DNA of 64,000 nucleotides from JAGXTF01 sp044224315. Its GTDB lineage: Bacteria > Bacteroidota > Bacteroidia > NS11-12g > UBA955. Below are positions 27,824 to 37,549 of the stretch, one piece after another. The stretch covers positions 1 through 64,000 of the forward strand of contig JBGAKR010000003.1 of assembly GCA_044224315.1 (NCBI GenBank), in the 5' to 3' direction. Position 1 is the first letter of the stretch, and each line of letters opens with the position of its first letter. The translations under genes and the position numbers were made by a program. The notes beneath the pieces were generated by a model. The model had not been told where the DNA came from, ran no database searches, and worked only from the letters and a program-made list of their open reading frames with translations.

Positions 27824-28321
27824 ATGGCAGAAACCAAAACCATGATACTCGAACACCAATCCATTATTACCAAAATGGATCGCATGGCTTGCGAAATATG
27901 TGAAAAACACACCGAAAGCAGCCAACTGATTATATGTGGTTTAAATAGCCGCGGTTTTTTTCTTGCTACCGAATTGTCTCGCCGTATCAACACTATTTTA
28001 CCAGAATTGCAAACGGCACTTGTGCAGATTACCACCCAAAATACCGAAACCCCCTTATATAGCCCGGTTACCGATTTTAAAGGCAAACATGTGCTAGTGG
28101 TAGATGATGTAATCAATACCGGGGCTACATTGATGATGGTATTACAGCAAATATTCGCCTCATCTCCCCAAAGCATTGAAACCGCTTTCCTGGCCAAACG
28201 CGAGCATCGCAGCTTTCCCGTAAAGGCCGATTATGTGGGCATTTCGCTGGCTACCACCTTGCTGGAGCATGTGCAGTTCGATAATTCAAACCCCGATTCT
28301 CTGATTGTTTACCTAAACTAG
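27824..28321 (+). CDS. Type I phosphoribosyltransferase (PyrR-like)
   Basis: 165 aa. The PRPP-binding loop is HVLVVDDVINTGATLM, and an earlier flexible-loop region precedes it. Overall length and the LICGLNSRGFFLATEL opening resemble PyrR-type bifunctional proteins and hypoxanthine-type PRTases. PyrR relatives have UPRTase or RNA attenuation activity, but no pyrimidine gene is adjacent. The base substrate is uncertain. Confidence 0.8.
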   Translation: MAETKTMILEHQSIITKMDRMACEICEKHTESSQLIICGLNSRGFFLATELSRRINTILPELQTALVQITTQNTETPLYSPVTDFKGKHVLVVDDVINTGATLMMVLQQIFASSPQSIETAFLAKREHRSFPVKADYVGISLATTLLEHVQFDNSNPDSLIVYLN

Positions 28322-28427
28322 ACCCTAAAGTTTTTCGGTTTTCCTTTTTATCTCTATTTTAGCCAACTTTATGGCCTTCTGCTCGAAGGTATATAACCAA
28401 AACGCAACTACAAACACAAAACGATAA

Positions 28428-29990
28428 ATGAACACAACTACAAATTCAACCAAAGGTCATCCGGCCGGTCTGTATGTTCTGTTTGCCACTGAATTCTGGG
28501 AAAGATTCAGTTATTACGGCATGCGGGCAATCTTTACGCTATTTATGGCCAAAATGCTTTTTGGCGGTGATAAAACACTGGCATCTAATATTTACGGCAG
28601 CTATACCGGATTGGTTTACCTTACTCCACTAATCGGAGGTTATATGGCTGATCGCTATTGGGGAAACCGCAAATCAATTTTTGTTGGAGGTATCTTAATG
28701 GCATTGGGACAGTTTTTTATGTTCTTTTCAGCAACCATTGCACCATCAAATGTGGGTTTGGCTATTACCTTCATGTGGATTGGCCTTACTGCTCTGATTT
28801 TTGGAAACGGTTTTTTTAAACCCAATATTTCTACTATGGTGGGTCAGTTGTACACCGATAAAGATGTGCGCAAAGATGCGGCTTATACCATTTTTTACAT
28901 GGGTATCAATGCCGGCGCTTTCCTTGCTCCGCTGGTGTGTGGTTATTTAGGTGAAAAAGTAGATTTCAAATGGGGTTTCCTTGCAGCGGGTGTTGGTATG
29001 CTTATTGGTTTGGCCATTTTTTATGCTACCAAAAACAAATACGTAGTTTCACCCGATGGCGCCCAGTTGGGTGTTGCTCCTAATAAATCAACCCTTACCA
29101 CTGCCGATGACAGCGAAGTTGACCTCGAAGCTGCTGCTAAATCAACTGGCGGTTTCTCCCAAAATCAATTAATTATCCTTATCGGAGGTATCATTAGTAC
29201 CTTTTGCCTGTTATTTTTTGTAGCCAAACTGGATGTATGGGGTTCCCTCATTTATGGTATGACCCTGGTTGCTCCTATCACAATCATTACCGATAAAACG
29301 CTTACAAAAGTTGAAAAACAAAGATTGGGTGTAATTATTATCATCATGATTTTTGTAATCTTTTTCTGGATGTGTTTTGAGCAGGCGGGTGCGTCTTTAA
29401 CCTTCTTTGCCGATGAACAAACCAATCGCAACCTGTTTGGTTGGATGATGCCAGCTTCATTCTTCCAAAGTTTTAATCCTGTATTCATCATTCTTTTGGC
29501 GCCAGTTTTCGCATCCATGTGGACTAGTTTGGCTAAAAAAGGCTTTAACCTCGCAGCACCCTACAAGCAATCCATGGGGCTTGGGCTTCTGTCTTTGGGT
29601 TTCTTATTCATTGCCCTGGGAACACGTTCAATACCTGCCGGCGGTGCCAGCATGATTTGGCTTACAGGTTTGTATTTTATCCATACCATCGGCGAATTAT
29701 TCCTATCGCCCATTGGACTTTCAATGGTAAATAAATTAACCCCCGCACGCTTTACTTCTCTGATGATGGGTATTTGGTTTTTGGCCATTGCCACGGGTAA
29801 TAAATTAGCCGGTTTTATGAGCTCATTATACCCCGATCCAAAATCCAATCGCGTACCTGAAATGTTTGGTTTAAAAATAGACGGGTTGTACACTTATTTT
29901 ATGGTATTTGTGGTGTTTAGCGGAGTAGCAGCCATCCTGCTTTTCCTGGCCAGTCCGTACCTTAAAAAACGCATGCACGGAATCAGTTAA
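28428..29990 (+). CDS. POT-family (PTR2) oligopeptide:H+ symporter, copy 1
   Basis: 520 aa with about 12-14 membrane segments. The POT signature EFWERFSYYGMRAIF (ExxERFxYY) is near residues 22-36, and the second signature GNGFFKPNIS is in the fourth/fifth helix region. These inner-membrane major-facilitator proteins import di- and tripeptides with protons. It is first in a run of three homologues, followed by its own terminator (30032-30065), so it is transcribed separately from the next two. Confidence 0.94.
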   Translation: MNTTTNSTKGHPAGLYVLFATEFWERFSYYGMRAIFTLFMAKMLFGGDKTLASNIYGSYTGLVYLTPLIGGYMADRYWGNRKSIFVGGILMALGQFFMFFSATIAPSNVGLAITFMWIGLTALIFGNGFFKPNISTMVGQLYTDKDVRKDAAYTIFYMGINAGAFLAPLVCGYLGEKVDFKWGFLAAGVGMLIGLAIFYATKNKYVVSPDGAQLGVAPNKSTLTTADDSEVDLEAAAKSTGGFSQNQLIILIGGIISTFCLLFFVAKLDVWGSLIYGMTLVAPITIITDKTLTKVEKQRLGVIIIIMIFVIFFWMCFEQAGASLTFFADEQTNRNLFGWMMPASFFQSFNPVFIILLAPVFASMWTSLAKKGFNLAAPYKQSMGLGLLSLGFLFIALGTRSIPAGGASMIWLTGLYFIHTIGELFLSPIGLSMVNKLTPARFTSLMMGIWFLAIATGNKLAGFMSSLYPDPKSNRVPEMFGLKIDGLYTYFMVFVVFSGVAAILLFLASPYLKKRMHGIS

Positions 29991-30031
29991 TTGGTTTAAT
30001 TCCGATTAATAATTTTACAATTCCATAATTC

Positions 30032-30065
30032 AAAAAGCTGCTAAGCCTTGGTTTAGCAGCTTTTT
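30032..30065 (+). terminator. Rho-independent terminator after POT copy 1
   Basis: AAAAAGCTGCTAA (30032-30044) pairs with TTAGCAGCTTTTT (30053-30065), followed by more T residues. Strong stem with T tract. Confidence 0.85.
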
Positions 30066-30083
30066 TTTGTGCCCTTTATCGGT

Positions 30084-30091
30084 TATACTTG
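30084..30091 (+). promoter_or_regulatory. -7 box of POT copy 2
   Basis: TATACTTG (one mismatch to TAnnTTTG) ends nine bases before the ATG at 30101. A TTG start at 30089 would fall inside it. Confidence 0.45.
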
Positions 30092-30100
30092 CCTTTTATT

Positions 30101-31717
30101 ATGTTTAAAAAGCACCCGGCCGCGTTGCCTTTTCTTTTTTTCTCTGAAATGTGGGAGAGATTTGGGTATTACCTCATGATTGGCATCTTTACCTTGTATC
30201 TGAAAGATGCTGAAAAAGGTTTTGAAATGAGTGAAAAAGACGCTTCCAATCTCTACGGAACTTTCATTGCCCTGGTGTTTTTTACCCCCTTTATCGGTGG
30301 CTTGGTGGCCGATCGCCTGTTGGGTTACCGCCGCAGTATCATTGCCGGTGGATTGATGATGGGTGTGGGTTATTGCCTTATGAGCAATCACGATATTTCC
30401 ATGCTCTACTTTTCTATGGCCCTGGTAATTTTAGGAAATGGCTTTTTCAAACCCAATATTTCTACGCTACTAGGCAATGTTTATTCTACCGAAGAAAATA
30501 AAATACAGAAGGACGAAGGCTACAATATATTTTACATGGGCATCAATATTGGTGCATTTATCTGCAATTTTTTCGGTGCCGCTTTATACACCACCATCGG
30601 TTGGAATGCAGCTTTCATCGCTGCCGGTGTAGGTATGTTTATTGGGGTTTTGGTATTCATTTCGGGCACCCGTCATTACAAAGCCTTTGATGTAAAAGTG
30701 CCTCCCAAGCCTGGTGACATGTCTATTGGCCGCATTTTTTTATTGGTGCTGCTACCCTCTATCGTTTCGGGCGCCATTGGCTGGTTTTTACCCGGTAAAA
30801 TTTTTGATTCAGATAGCACCGATGCATTCATTTTTGCCTGCATTCCTGTAGTGGTTTTTTATGCTTCATTGTATTTTCGTTCGGCAGAGGATGAAAAGAA
30901 ACCCATGGGGGTTATGCTCATCATTTTCGCCGTAGTGGTGATGTTTTGGGCAGTATTTAAACAAAACGGAACCGCACTCAATACCTGGGCCGATAATTTT
31001 ACCGATCGCAGTGTGCAAGGTACCTCACAGGTAGTGTTGGGCAAATTAAAACAAACCTCTGAAATTAAATTTTCAAAAGATTCTGTCCCCCTGATTGATG
31101 CCCAATACCGCAAAACCAAAGTAAACGGGAAGGTGGTAAAAACCTGGGATTATCCCAATTATTTTAAAAACGATAAAACAACCCAAACTCTCAAGGAAGG
31201 CGACTCCATTCACATTTGGAGCACCAATATCAGCCAAAGCTTTAATCCGTTTTGGGTAATTATTTTAACCCCTTTTATTGTTATGCTGTTTGTGTTTTTA
31301 CGCAAACGCAATCTTGAACCTTCCATCCCTACCAAAATTACACTGGGGTTAATAGTATCGGCCCTTTCAGTTTTGGTAATGGTAGCCGCTGTTAAAGTAG
31401 GCAATAATGGCGCCGAAAAAGTGAGTTTCTGGTGGCTGGTGGGCACCTATGCGGTGGTAACCATTGGCGAGCTATTGCTTAGTCCTATGGGGCTTTCGCT
31501 GGTTTCAAAACTCAGCCCGCAGCGCTTTACCTCCTTAATGATGGGTGGATGGTTTTTGGCCACCTCCATTGGCAATAAATTGTCGGGCGTATTGGCCAGC
31601 CAATGGGATGCGTACCACGACAAGGCCATGTATTTCTGGCTTAATTTTATATTACTGGGAGCAGCATCTTTGTTGATGATTTTGATGTTAAAAAAATTAA
31701 ATAAAGCAATAAAATAA
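30101..31717 (+). CDS. POT-family oligopeptide:H+ symporter, copy 2
   Basis: 538 aa. Carries SEMWERFGYYLMIGIF and GNGFFKPNIS, as in copy 1. It has an extra, non-membrane insert of about 80 residues (FTDRSVQGTSQVVLGKLKQTSEIKF ... HIWSTNISQS) between late helices, absent from copies 1 and 3. Such an extended periplasmic loop occurs in some Bacteroidota POT proteins and may bind substrate or partner proteins. Ten bases separate it from copy 3, so they form one operon. Confidence 0.93.
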   Translation: MFKKHPAALPFLFFSEMWERFGYYLMIGIFTLYLKDAEKGFEMSEKDASNLYGTFIALVFFTPFIGGLVADRLLGYRRSIIAGGLMMGVGYCLMSNHDISMLYFSMALVILGNGFFKPNISTLLGNVYSTEENKIQKDEGYNIFYMGINIGAFICNFFGAALYTTIGWNAAFIAAGVGMFIGVLVFISGTRHYKAFDVKVPPKPGDMSIGRIFLLVLLPSIVSGAIGWFLPGKIFDSDSTDAFIFACIPVVVFYASLYFRSAEDEKKPMGVMLIIFAVVVMFWAVFKQNGTALNTWADNFTDRSVQGTSQVVLGKLKQTSEIKFSKDSVPLIDAQYRKTKVNGKVVKTWDYPNYFKNDKTTQTLKEGDSIHIWSTNISQSFNPFWVIILTPFIVMLFVFLRKRNLEPSIPTKITLGLIVSALSVLVMVAAVKVGNNGAEKVSFWWLVGTYAVVTIGELLLSPMGLSLVSKLSPQRFTSLMMGGWFLATSIGNKLSGVLASQWDAYHDKAMYFWLNFILLGAASLLMILMLKKLNKAIK

Positions 31718-31727
31718 TAATAGAAAA

Positions 31728-33266
31728 ATGACTGATACGAATAAATTGGATGATGCATTCAACCAGCCGCTAAATGCAGCCGTAATTGATCCAGAGCTGG
31801 ATAAAATACAATCATTTTCGGGTGCCTATCCCAAGCAATTGTGGGCCTTATTTTTTAGCGAAATGTGGGAACGTTTTTGTTTCTACGGCATGCGCGGTAT
31901 GCTCACATTCTTCATGGTTTCGCAACTCATGATGGATGAAAAAGTAGCCAATTTGCAATACGGAGCCACACAGGCGTTTGTATACGCTTTTACCTTTATT
32001 GGGGGCCTTTTTGCCGATAAAATACTGGGTTTTCGCAAATCGCTTTTTTGGGGTGGATTGCTGATGATTACCGGCAGTATTATCCTGGCTATAGATCCCA
32101 AACAATTTTTCTTTTTAGGCATCGGTTTTAATATTATTGGTACCGGTTTTTTCAAGCCTAATATTTCTACCATGGTGGGTAGTTTGTATAAGGATGGTGA
32201 TTCACGCCGCGATGCTGGTTTCTCACTGTTTTATTCCGGCATCAATATCGGTGCCCTTTTGGGAGGGTATGCATGCATTTATCTGGGTAAAAATTATAGC
32301 TGGAATCTGGCATTTGGCCTTGCCGCTATTGTTATGACCATTAGTTTGCTCACTTTTGTATTTACCCAAAAAAGCCTGGGCCCCATTGGTTTATCACCGT
32401 TTAAAAATGTAAACGATGGGGTAAACCGTAAATGGTACGACTATGCAGTGTATGCAGGTTCACTGGCCATCATTCCGGTAATAATGACTATGGTGGCCAA
32501 AACCGAATATACCGATTGGTTTATGTACATTATTGGTCCCTGCACGCTATTGTATATTGTTTACGAAATGCTGAAATGCAGCACCGAAGAAAAGAAAAAA
32601 CTGCTTGCAGCCATGGTGTTTATAATTTTCTCCATTTTTTTCTGGGCCTTTTTTGAGCAAAGCGGCGGTTCGCTAAGCTTGTTTGCTGCCAACAACCTCA
32701 ACAATACCCTTTTAGGCAGCATTCACCTCGACCCCAATGGGGTAAATAATGCAGCCAACTCTCTTTTTGTAATAATTTTCAGCTCCATAGTTGGGCTTTT
32801 ATGGGTATGGATGAGCAAGCGCAAAATTGAACCCAACACGGTGATAAAATTTGGGGTAGGTTTCCTTTTCCTGGCGTTGGCATTCTATATTTTCTACACT
32901 AACCGATTTTTTGCCAATGCGCAGGGTATGACCTCGCTGGATATTTTTACCCTGGCCTATTTTGTGATTACATTGGGTGAACTTTGTTTATCACCCATAG
33001 GTTTAAGCATTATGACCAAATTATCGCCCCGCCACCTGCAAGGTGTAATGATGGGTATGTGGTTTTTGGCCAGTGCTTACGGACAATATGCAGCCGGAAT
33101 ATTGGGCGCCGGAATGACAGCTCCGGGCGAAAATGCCACTGCACTCGAAAAATTAAACAGCTATACCAGCGGTTATCAGCAGTTGGCAATCTACGCCCTG
33201 ATTGCGGGCATTGTGCTCATTGCCATTTCACCCATCGTGAGAAAGCTAATGGGCAACGTAAAATAA
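31728..33266 (+). CDS. POT-family oligopeptide:H+ symporter, copy 3
   Basis: 512 aa. Signatures SEMWERFCFYGMRGML and GTGFFKPNIS, with the N-terminal extension of about 35 residues typical of DtpD-like members. It differs enough from copies 1 and 2 to suggest different peptide specificity rather than recent duplication. Second gene of the copy 2-copy 3 operon. Confidence 0.93.
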   Translation: MTDTNKLDDAFNQPLNAAVIDPELDKIQSFSGAYPKQLWALFFSEMWERFCFYGMRGMLTFFMVSQLMMDEKVANLQYGATQAFVYAFTFIGGLFADKILGFRKSLFWGGLLMITGSIILAIDPKQFFFLGIGFNIIGTGFFKPNISTMVGSLYKDGDSRRDAGFSLFYSGINIGALLGGYACIYLGKNYSWNLAFGLAAIVMTISLLTFVFTQKSLGPIGLSPFKNVNDGVNRKWYDYAVYAGSLAIIPVIMTMVAKTEYTDWFMYIIGPCTLLYIVYEMLKCSTEEKKKLLAAMVFIIFSIFFWAFFEQSGGSLSLFAANNLNNTLLGSIHLDPNGVNNAANSLFVIIFSSIVGLLWVWMSKRKIEPNTVIKFGVGFLFLALAFYIFYTNRFFANAQGMTSLDIFTLAYFVITLGELCLSPIGLSIMTKLSPRHLQGVMMGMWFLASAYGQYAAGILGAGMTAPGENATALEKLNSYTSGYQQLAIYALIAGIVLIAISPIVRKLMGNVK

Positions 33267-33328
33267 CACCTCATATTAGTCGAACATATCAGCTGTTTGC
33301 GTAATATTTTTACTAAAGCATCGTTTAC

Positions 33329-33336
33329 TATCTTTG
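33329..33336 (+). promoter_or_regulatory. -7 box of the TraB/GumN fusion gene
   Basis: TATCTTTG matches TAnnTTTG exactly, 31 bases before the ATG at 33368. Confidence 0.5.
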
Positions 33337-33367
33337 AGGCACCATATTTGTAAATATTAAATCCTTC

Positions 33368-36300
33368 ATGAATAAACACCTTTTACTGATCCTGTTCAGT
33401 TCATTGTCCTTAACCCTTAGCGCACAGGATAATTTTGAAGATTCAATTTACGTAGATGATTCTACTACCCAAAATGAAAAACCCCGGGTACGAAAATACC
33501 CCTCCAGGCTATGGGAGATTTCGGGCAATGGTTTAAAACAACCCAGCTACCTGTATGGAACCATGCATGTAAGCAAAAAGCTGGCTTTTAACCTTGGCGA
33601 CACGTTCTACAAAGCCCTGCAGGCTGTAGATGTGGTAGCGCTTGAGCTACAGATAGACAGTTGGTTGGGAAATATAGGCCGCAATAAAGAAGGTGGTATG
33701 CGCGGTTTTGAAAGCAACAAATACTGGGGCGGCGGCGGTGGCGGCAGCTTCTATAGCACCGGTCTGGAATTTAACGGCAATGATTTGCGCGATATCCTGG
33801 GCGAGCTCAATAACTATGATTATATGAGCAATTACCTGCTGTACAGGCAGGGATACCAAAGTCCCAATTATTCTGAAAAAACCTATGTGGATATGTACAT
33901 TCACCAGGTAGGTAAAAAACTTGGGAAATACTGCACCGGTCTGGAGGATTTCGAAATCTCGCGCCGCATGGTGGACAGGGCGGATTGGCGCGAACGTGTG
34001 CTTACAAGAAAAAATGAGGGTGGCCGATATGGCCGTTATGGCTATGGATATGGCGAAGACCCCACAGAAACAGCTTACCGTCAAGGCGATTTGGATTTGA
34101 TTGACTCGCTTGATAAACAGGATAATAACAATAAATTTTACCGTAAATGGATGTTGTTTGAACGGAATAAAGTAATGGCAGATGAGTTTGAACGCATTAC
34201 CAAAACCAAACGTCTGTTTGCCGCAGTTGGATGCGCCCACTTACCCGGAGATAGCGGTGTGATTGAATTTTTGCGTCGCAAAGGGTTTACCTGCAAACCC
34301 ATTTATGATGCCATTGGTGAATACGCCTTTAAACAAAAACTGAAACTGGATGAAATCAGCTACCCCGTGAGTTTTAGTAAATTTTATTCCCATACCGGTG
34401 AGTTAGAATTCAATCTGCCAGGCAAACCTGTAAATCGCAGCTATCAGAACAATGAAGAAATTTTCTACGCCGATGTTGCAAACGGAGCCTACTATATTTT
34501 AAAAAGAATGCCCTGGTTTGGTGTAATGAAAGGCATTTCAAAAGATAAATTTTTAAAACAAATCGACTCTGCTTTATACGAGAATATTCCGGGTGATATT
34601 ACAGCCAAGGAACATCTCACTATAGGCGGCAACCCTGCATTGCTTATTAGTAACCGCACCAAAAGCGGCGAAACCCAGAAACATATGTTTTTGGTAATGC
34701 AAAATCATATTTGGTATGTAAAATTAAGCGCAACCGGCGATTATGCAGAAGGAAAAGAAGCCAAAGATTTTTTCAAATCCATAAACCTTAAACAGGGCAA
34801 AACCCAATGGCAAAATTATGAGCCAGAAAGCGGAGGATACCGGGTTTACTGGCCTACCAATGTGGTAATTAAACCGTACTCATTCGATACCAGTACCGAT
34901 TTTCACGGACATGAAAATATTGAATTTACCGATGAAAAAAACAGCTACTATTATTTAAATAAAATTGATGTTTCAAGCTACAGTGCCGATGCTGATACCT
35001 TTCACATGCACCAATTGGCTATCAACTACGCATTTTATAATAATGGTAAATTGGAAAAATTTGAGTTTAAAAAAATAGATGGTCATAATGCATTTTTGGG
35101 TACCATTTATTTCTCAAAAACCAAAAAACATATGCATTTTCTGCTTGCAGCCGACCGCGATGTTTACTACAACATGGGTGTGTATACCGATGAAAAGAAT
35201 CCACCCCAGGATTTTCTGAATAAATTTGCATTTACCCCATTTAAATACAAATACAAACCCATTCGCCGGAAAGATCCGTTTAGTAAAATAACCTATGCCA
35301 GACCTGACTGGGCTGCTATAGACCATTACTATAAAATTACTGAAGAAGAAAAGGCGCTGAAGAAAAAAGAAGTAAAATATCCCGCAAATCCTTATGGCGG
35401 ATACAGCTATTCAAATGAATACGACTCATTGGACAGTAAGTTTAAAAGCGCATTCCCCATTTATTTCCCAACCGGAGAATCCATTACCATTAACAGCTAT
35501 TTTGTAGGTAGAATTTGTCCGGGTTCAAATCTCAAAGAATTGCGCAAAACGGGCGTTTTGAAAGGCAATACCATTGATATGAAACGCCAGCGCTTTTTAT
35601 CCGATTCTATTTTAAAAAGCCAGGAAGCTAAATATAAAAAGAATAAAAAAGCCAAATATTATTTTTATGAAAAGGCCGACGATATATTGGATACGGCCTA
35701 TTGGGATGGCAGCTGGCTGGTAAATGAAAGTATTACGGCCAATAAAAATACCAGTTGGGTTAGCTATTACCGCAGTGGTACAACGGATAAGTATTATTAT
35801 GGCTGCAGCGTAACATACGACAAGGCCAGGGGAATGTCTGATATGCTTAAAAATATAATTAAAAGCATAGAGGTAGACACCAATACTTTACCGGTAATTG
35901 ACAGTGCCGAATTTTCCAAAATGATGCTGGGTTGGCTTACCAGTAAAGATAGTTTTGATTTATTCCGCGCTATGGATTATCAAAACAAATTGAATTTTGT
36001 TCAGGATAAATATAATGATTCATTATTCGCCCTGATGAAAAAATTTGATAAAAATACCGATTGGGGTGGGCCGTTTGCCAACAGTTTGGAAGAAAAATTG
36101 GTAGGAGACAATTACCTGCCGCTGATTAGTGCTTATATGGATAAATTCAGAAGGGCAGGAGATACCAGCGAAATGCAGGCACTCATGCTCTCAAACCTTG
36201 GGCATCTGAAAAACCGCAATGCCATGGATACCCTTGTATACTGGCTGCTGGAAGAAACCCCACTTGCGCCCGAAAATAATTCATCCAGCTACTCTTATAG

Positions 36301-37474
36301 CCGTATTATTAATACCGCTTACGACAGCCTTAAATTGTGGAAAGACTACTACACCCGTTTATTGCCCTTAAAGCGTTACAAGGAGTACGAAAACTCTATC
36401 ATGGAATTGGGCTTAACCTTGCTGGATAGCAGTGTCATTGACAGCAATGTATTCAGGCCAATTACACCCGAGTTGGCTTTGAGCTTCCGGGATGATCTGA
36501 AACGAAAAATGTCTCAATCTACCGGTTATGGTTATAATTATGGCTATTACGGCAGCAGCAAACGCGGCGGAGGCGGAAATAATCCCGAAAACTATGAGTA
36601 TGGTAAATATGGCAATACCCTGTTTGCCAATACCACCGGAAGCTGGGAAATGCCTTATGAATATAACGATTATGGATATGGAGACTATGGCGACTATGCC
36701 GAGCCTGCCTATGAGGGTGGATTCATGGCAGGAAGTTCTATTTTAACATCCAGTGCAAGTTACAGGGTAATGGGTGGAAGATATGGCTATGGCGGCGGTG
36801 GGGGATATTCATCCAGCTCAACCAACACACTGTTTGACAAAGCCCGCATTCTGGCCAAATTTTACCACCAGGATGCCGAAGTGGCTAAACGTTTGAATAA
36901 AGTATTTAACCTGAAGGAAAAAGAGGAGAAAATGCTTTACCTCGATCTGTTTTTGAAAAATCGTATCCCATTGCCAGATACCATGTACACACACTATCTT
37001 TCTAAGAAAGATTGCGAATTTGGATTTGTACAAATGCTGCGCAAATACCATTTGGAAAATAAAATTCCGGCCAACTATTTCGAGGAAAAAAACTATGCAA
37101 CCTCATTTGTGTATTATCACCATTTTTCTGAAAAGGACGATAGCGTGGTATTCATTGGTAAAAAGCAAGTAAAAATCGAATCAGAATCGGGCAACCTTTA
37201 TTTCTGGAAGAGCAGGCTGAAAGAGAAAAACGGCGAGAACAAAGATGCTCCCTGGAATTATTCTGTAGTATGGATTGGTAGCAACGATACCCTCAAAACC
37301 CTGGCTTATCCAAGGTATTACAAACTGGATCAGGAGTTGGGTAAAAAGTACAGCCTGCGCGATATGATGAATAATGAAGCTGCCGAAATGGTATACTGGA
37401 AACACTATTTCTGGTCGCCACTAATTCCAAAAGAAGACGAAAAGAGCGGCAGATATGGCGGTTGGGGGTTTTAA
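33368..37474 (+). CDS. 1368-aa TraB/GumN-family fusion protein with Gly/Tyr-rich runs
   Basis: Signal peptide ending in LSLTLSAQ. Residues about 45-310 are a TraB/GumN domain, with LYGTMHV (62-68) and a GCAHLPGDSGV motif (about 287-297). TraB proteins resemble Tiki/EreA-type metallohydrolases. A Gly-rich insert YWGGGGGGSFY and a GRYGRYGYGYG run lie inside that domain. About 1050 residues of unknown type follow. At least two similar modules start with a PGKPVNR- or FPTGES-like turn and end in FFKSI or IIKSIE. Near 1053-1151 there are more Gly/Tyr runs (GYGYNYGYYG, NDYGYGDYGDY, GGRYGYGGGGGY). No T9SS tail is recognised. Typical GumN proteins are about 290 aa. Confidence 0.8.
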   Translation: MNKHLLLILFSSLSLTLSAQDNFEDSIYVDDSTTQNEKPRVRKYPSRLWEISGNGLKQPSYLYGTMHVSKKLAFNLGDTFYKALQAVDVVALELQIDSWLGNIGRNKEGGMRGFESNKYWGGGGGGSFYSTGLEFNGNDLRDILGELNNYDYMSNYLLYRQGYQSPNYSEKTYVDMYIHQVGKKLGKYCTGLEDFEISRRMVDRADWRERVLTRKNEGGRYGRYGYGYGEDPTETAYRQGDLDLIDSLDKQDNNNKFYRKWMLFERNKVMADEFERITKTKRLFAAVGCAHLPGDSGVIEFLRRKGFTCKPIYDAIGEYAFKQKLKLDEISYPVSFSKFYSHTGELEFNLPGKPVNRSYQNNEEIFYADVANGAYYILKRMPWFGVMKGISKDKFLKQIDSALYENIPGDITAKEHLTIGGNPALLISNRTKSGETQKHMFLVMQNHIWYVKLSATGDYAEGKEAKDFFKSINLKQGKTQWQNYEPESGGYRVYWPTNVVIKPYSFDTSTDFHGHENIEFTDEKNSYYYLNKIDVSSYSADADTFHMHQLAINYAFYNNGKLEKFEFKKIDGHNAFLGTIYFSKTKKHMHFLLAADRDVYYNMGVYTDEKNPPQDFLNKFAFTPFKYKYKPIRRKDPFSKITYARPDWAAIDHYYKITEEEKALKKKEVKYPANPYGGYSYSNEYDSLDSKFKSAFPIYFPTGESITINSYFVGRICPGSNLKELRKTGVLKGNTIDMKRQRFLSDSILKSQEAKYKKNKKAKYYFYEKADDILDTAYWDGSWLVNESITANKNTSWVSYYRSGTTDKYYYGCSVTYDKARGMSDMLKNIIKSIEVDTNTLPVIDSAEFSKMMLGWLTSKDSFDLFRAMDYQNKLNFVQDKYNDSLFALMKKFDKNTDWGGPFANSLEEKLVGDNYLPLISAYMDKFRRAGDTSEMQALMLSNLGHLKNRNAMDTLVYWLLEETPLAPENNSSSYSYSRIINTAYDSLKLWKDYYTRLLPLKRYKEYENSIMELGLTLLDSSVIDSNVFRPITPELALSFRDDLKRKMSQSTGYGYNYGYYGSSKRGGGGNNPENYEYGKYGNTLFANTTGSWEMPYEYNDYGYGDYGDYAEPAYEGGFMAGSSILTSSASYRVMGGRYGYGGGGGYSSSSTNTLFDKARILAKFYHQDAEVAKRLNKVFNLKEKEEKMLYLDLFLKNRIPLPDTMYTHYLSKKDCEFGFVQMLRKYHLENKIPANYFEEKNYATSFVYYHHFSEKDDSVVFIGKKQVKIESESGNLYFWKSRLKEKNGENKDAPWNYSVVWIGSNDTLKTLAYPRYYKLDQELGKKYSLRDMMNNEAAEMVYWKHYFWSPLIPKEDEKSGRYGGWGF

Positions 37475-37527
37475 CCCCTTCCCATTCTATTTGCACACCA
37501 AGTCTGTGAAATTCCGGCTGAATGTAG

Positions 37528-37535
37528 TATTTTCG
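37528..37535 (+). promoter_or_regulatory. -7 box of the nucleotide-sugar dehydrogenase gene
   Basis: TATTTTCG, one mismatch to TAnnTTTG, lies 14 bases before the ATG at 37550. Confidence 0.4.
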
Positions 37536-37549
37536 CGCCTTCATTCGTG

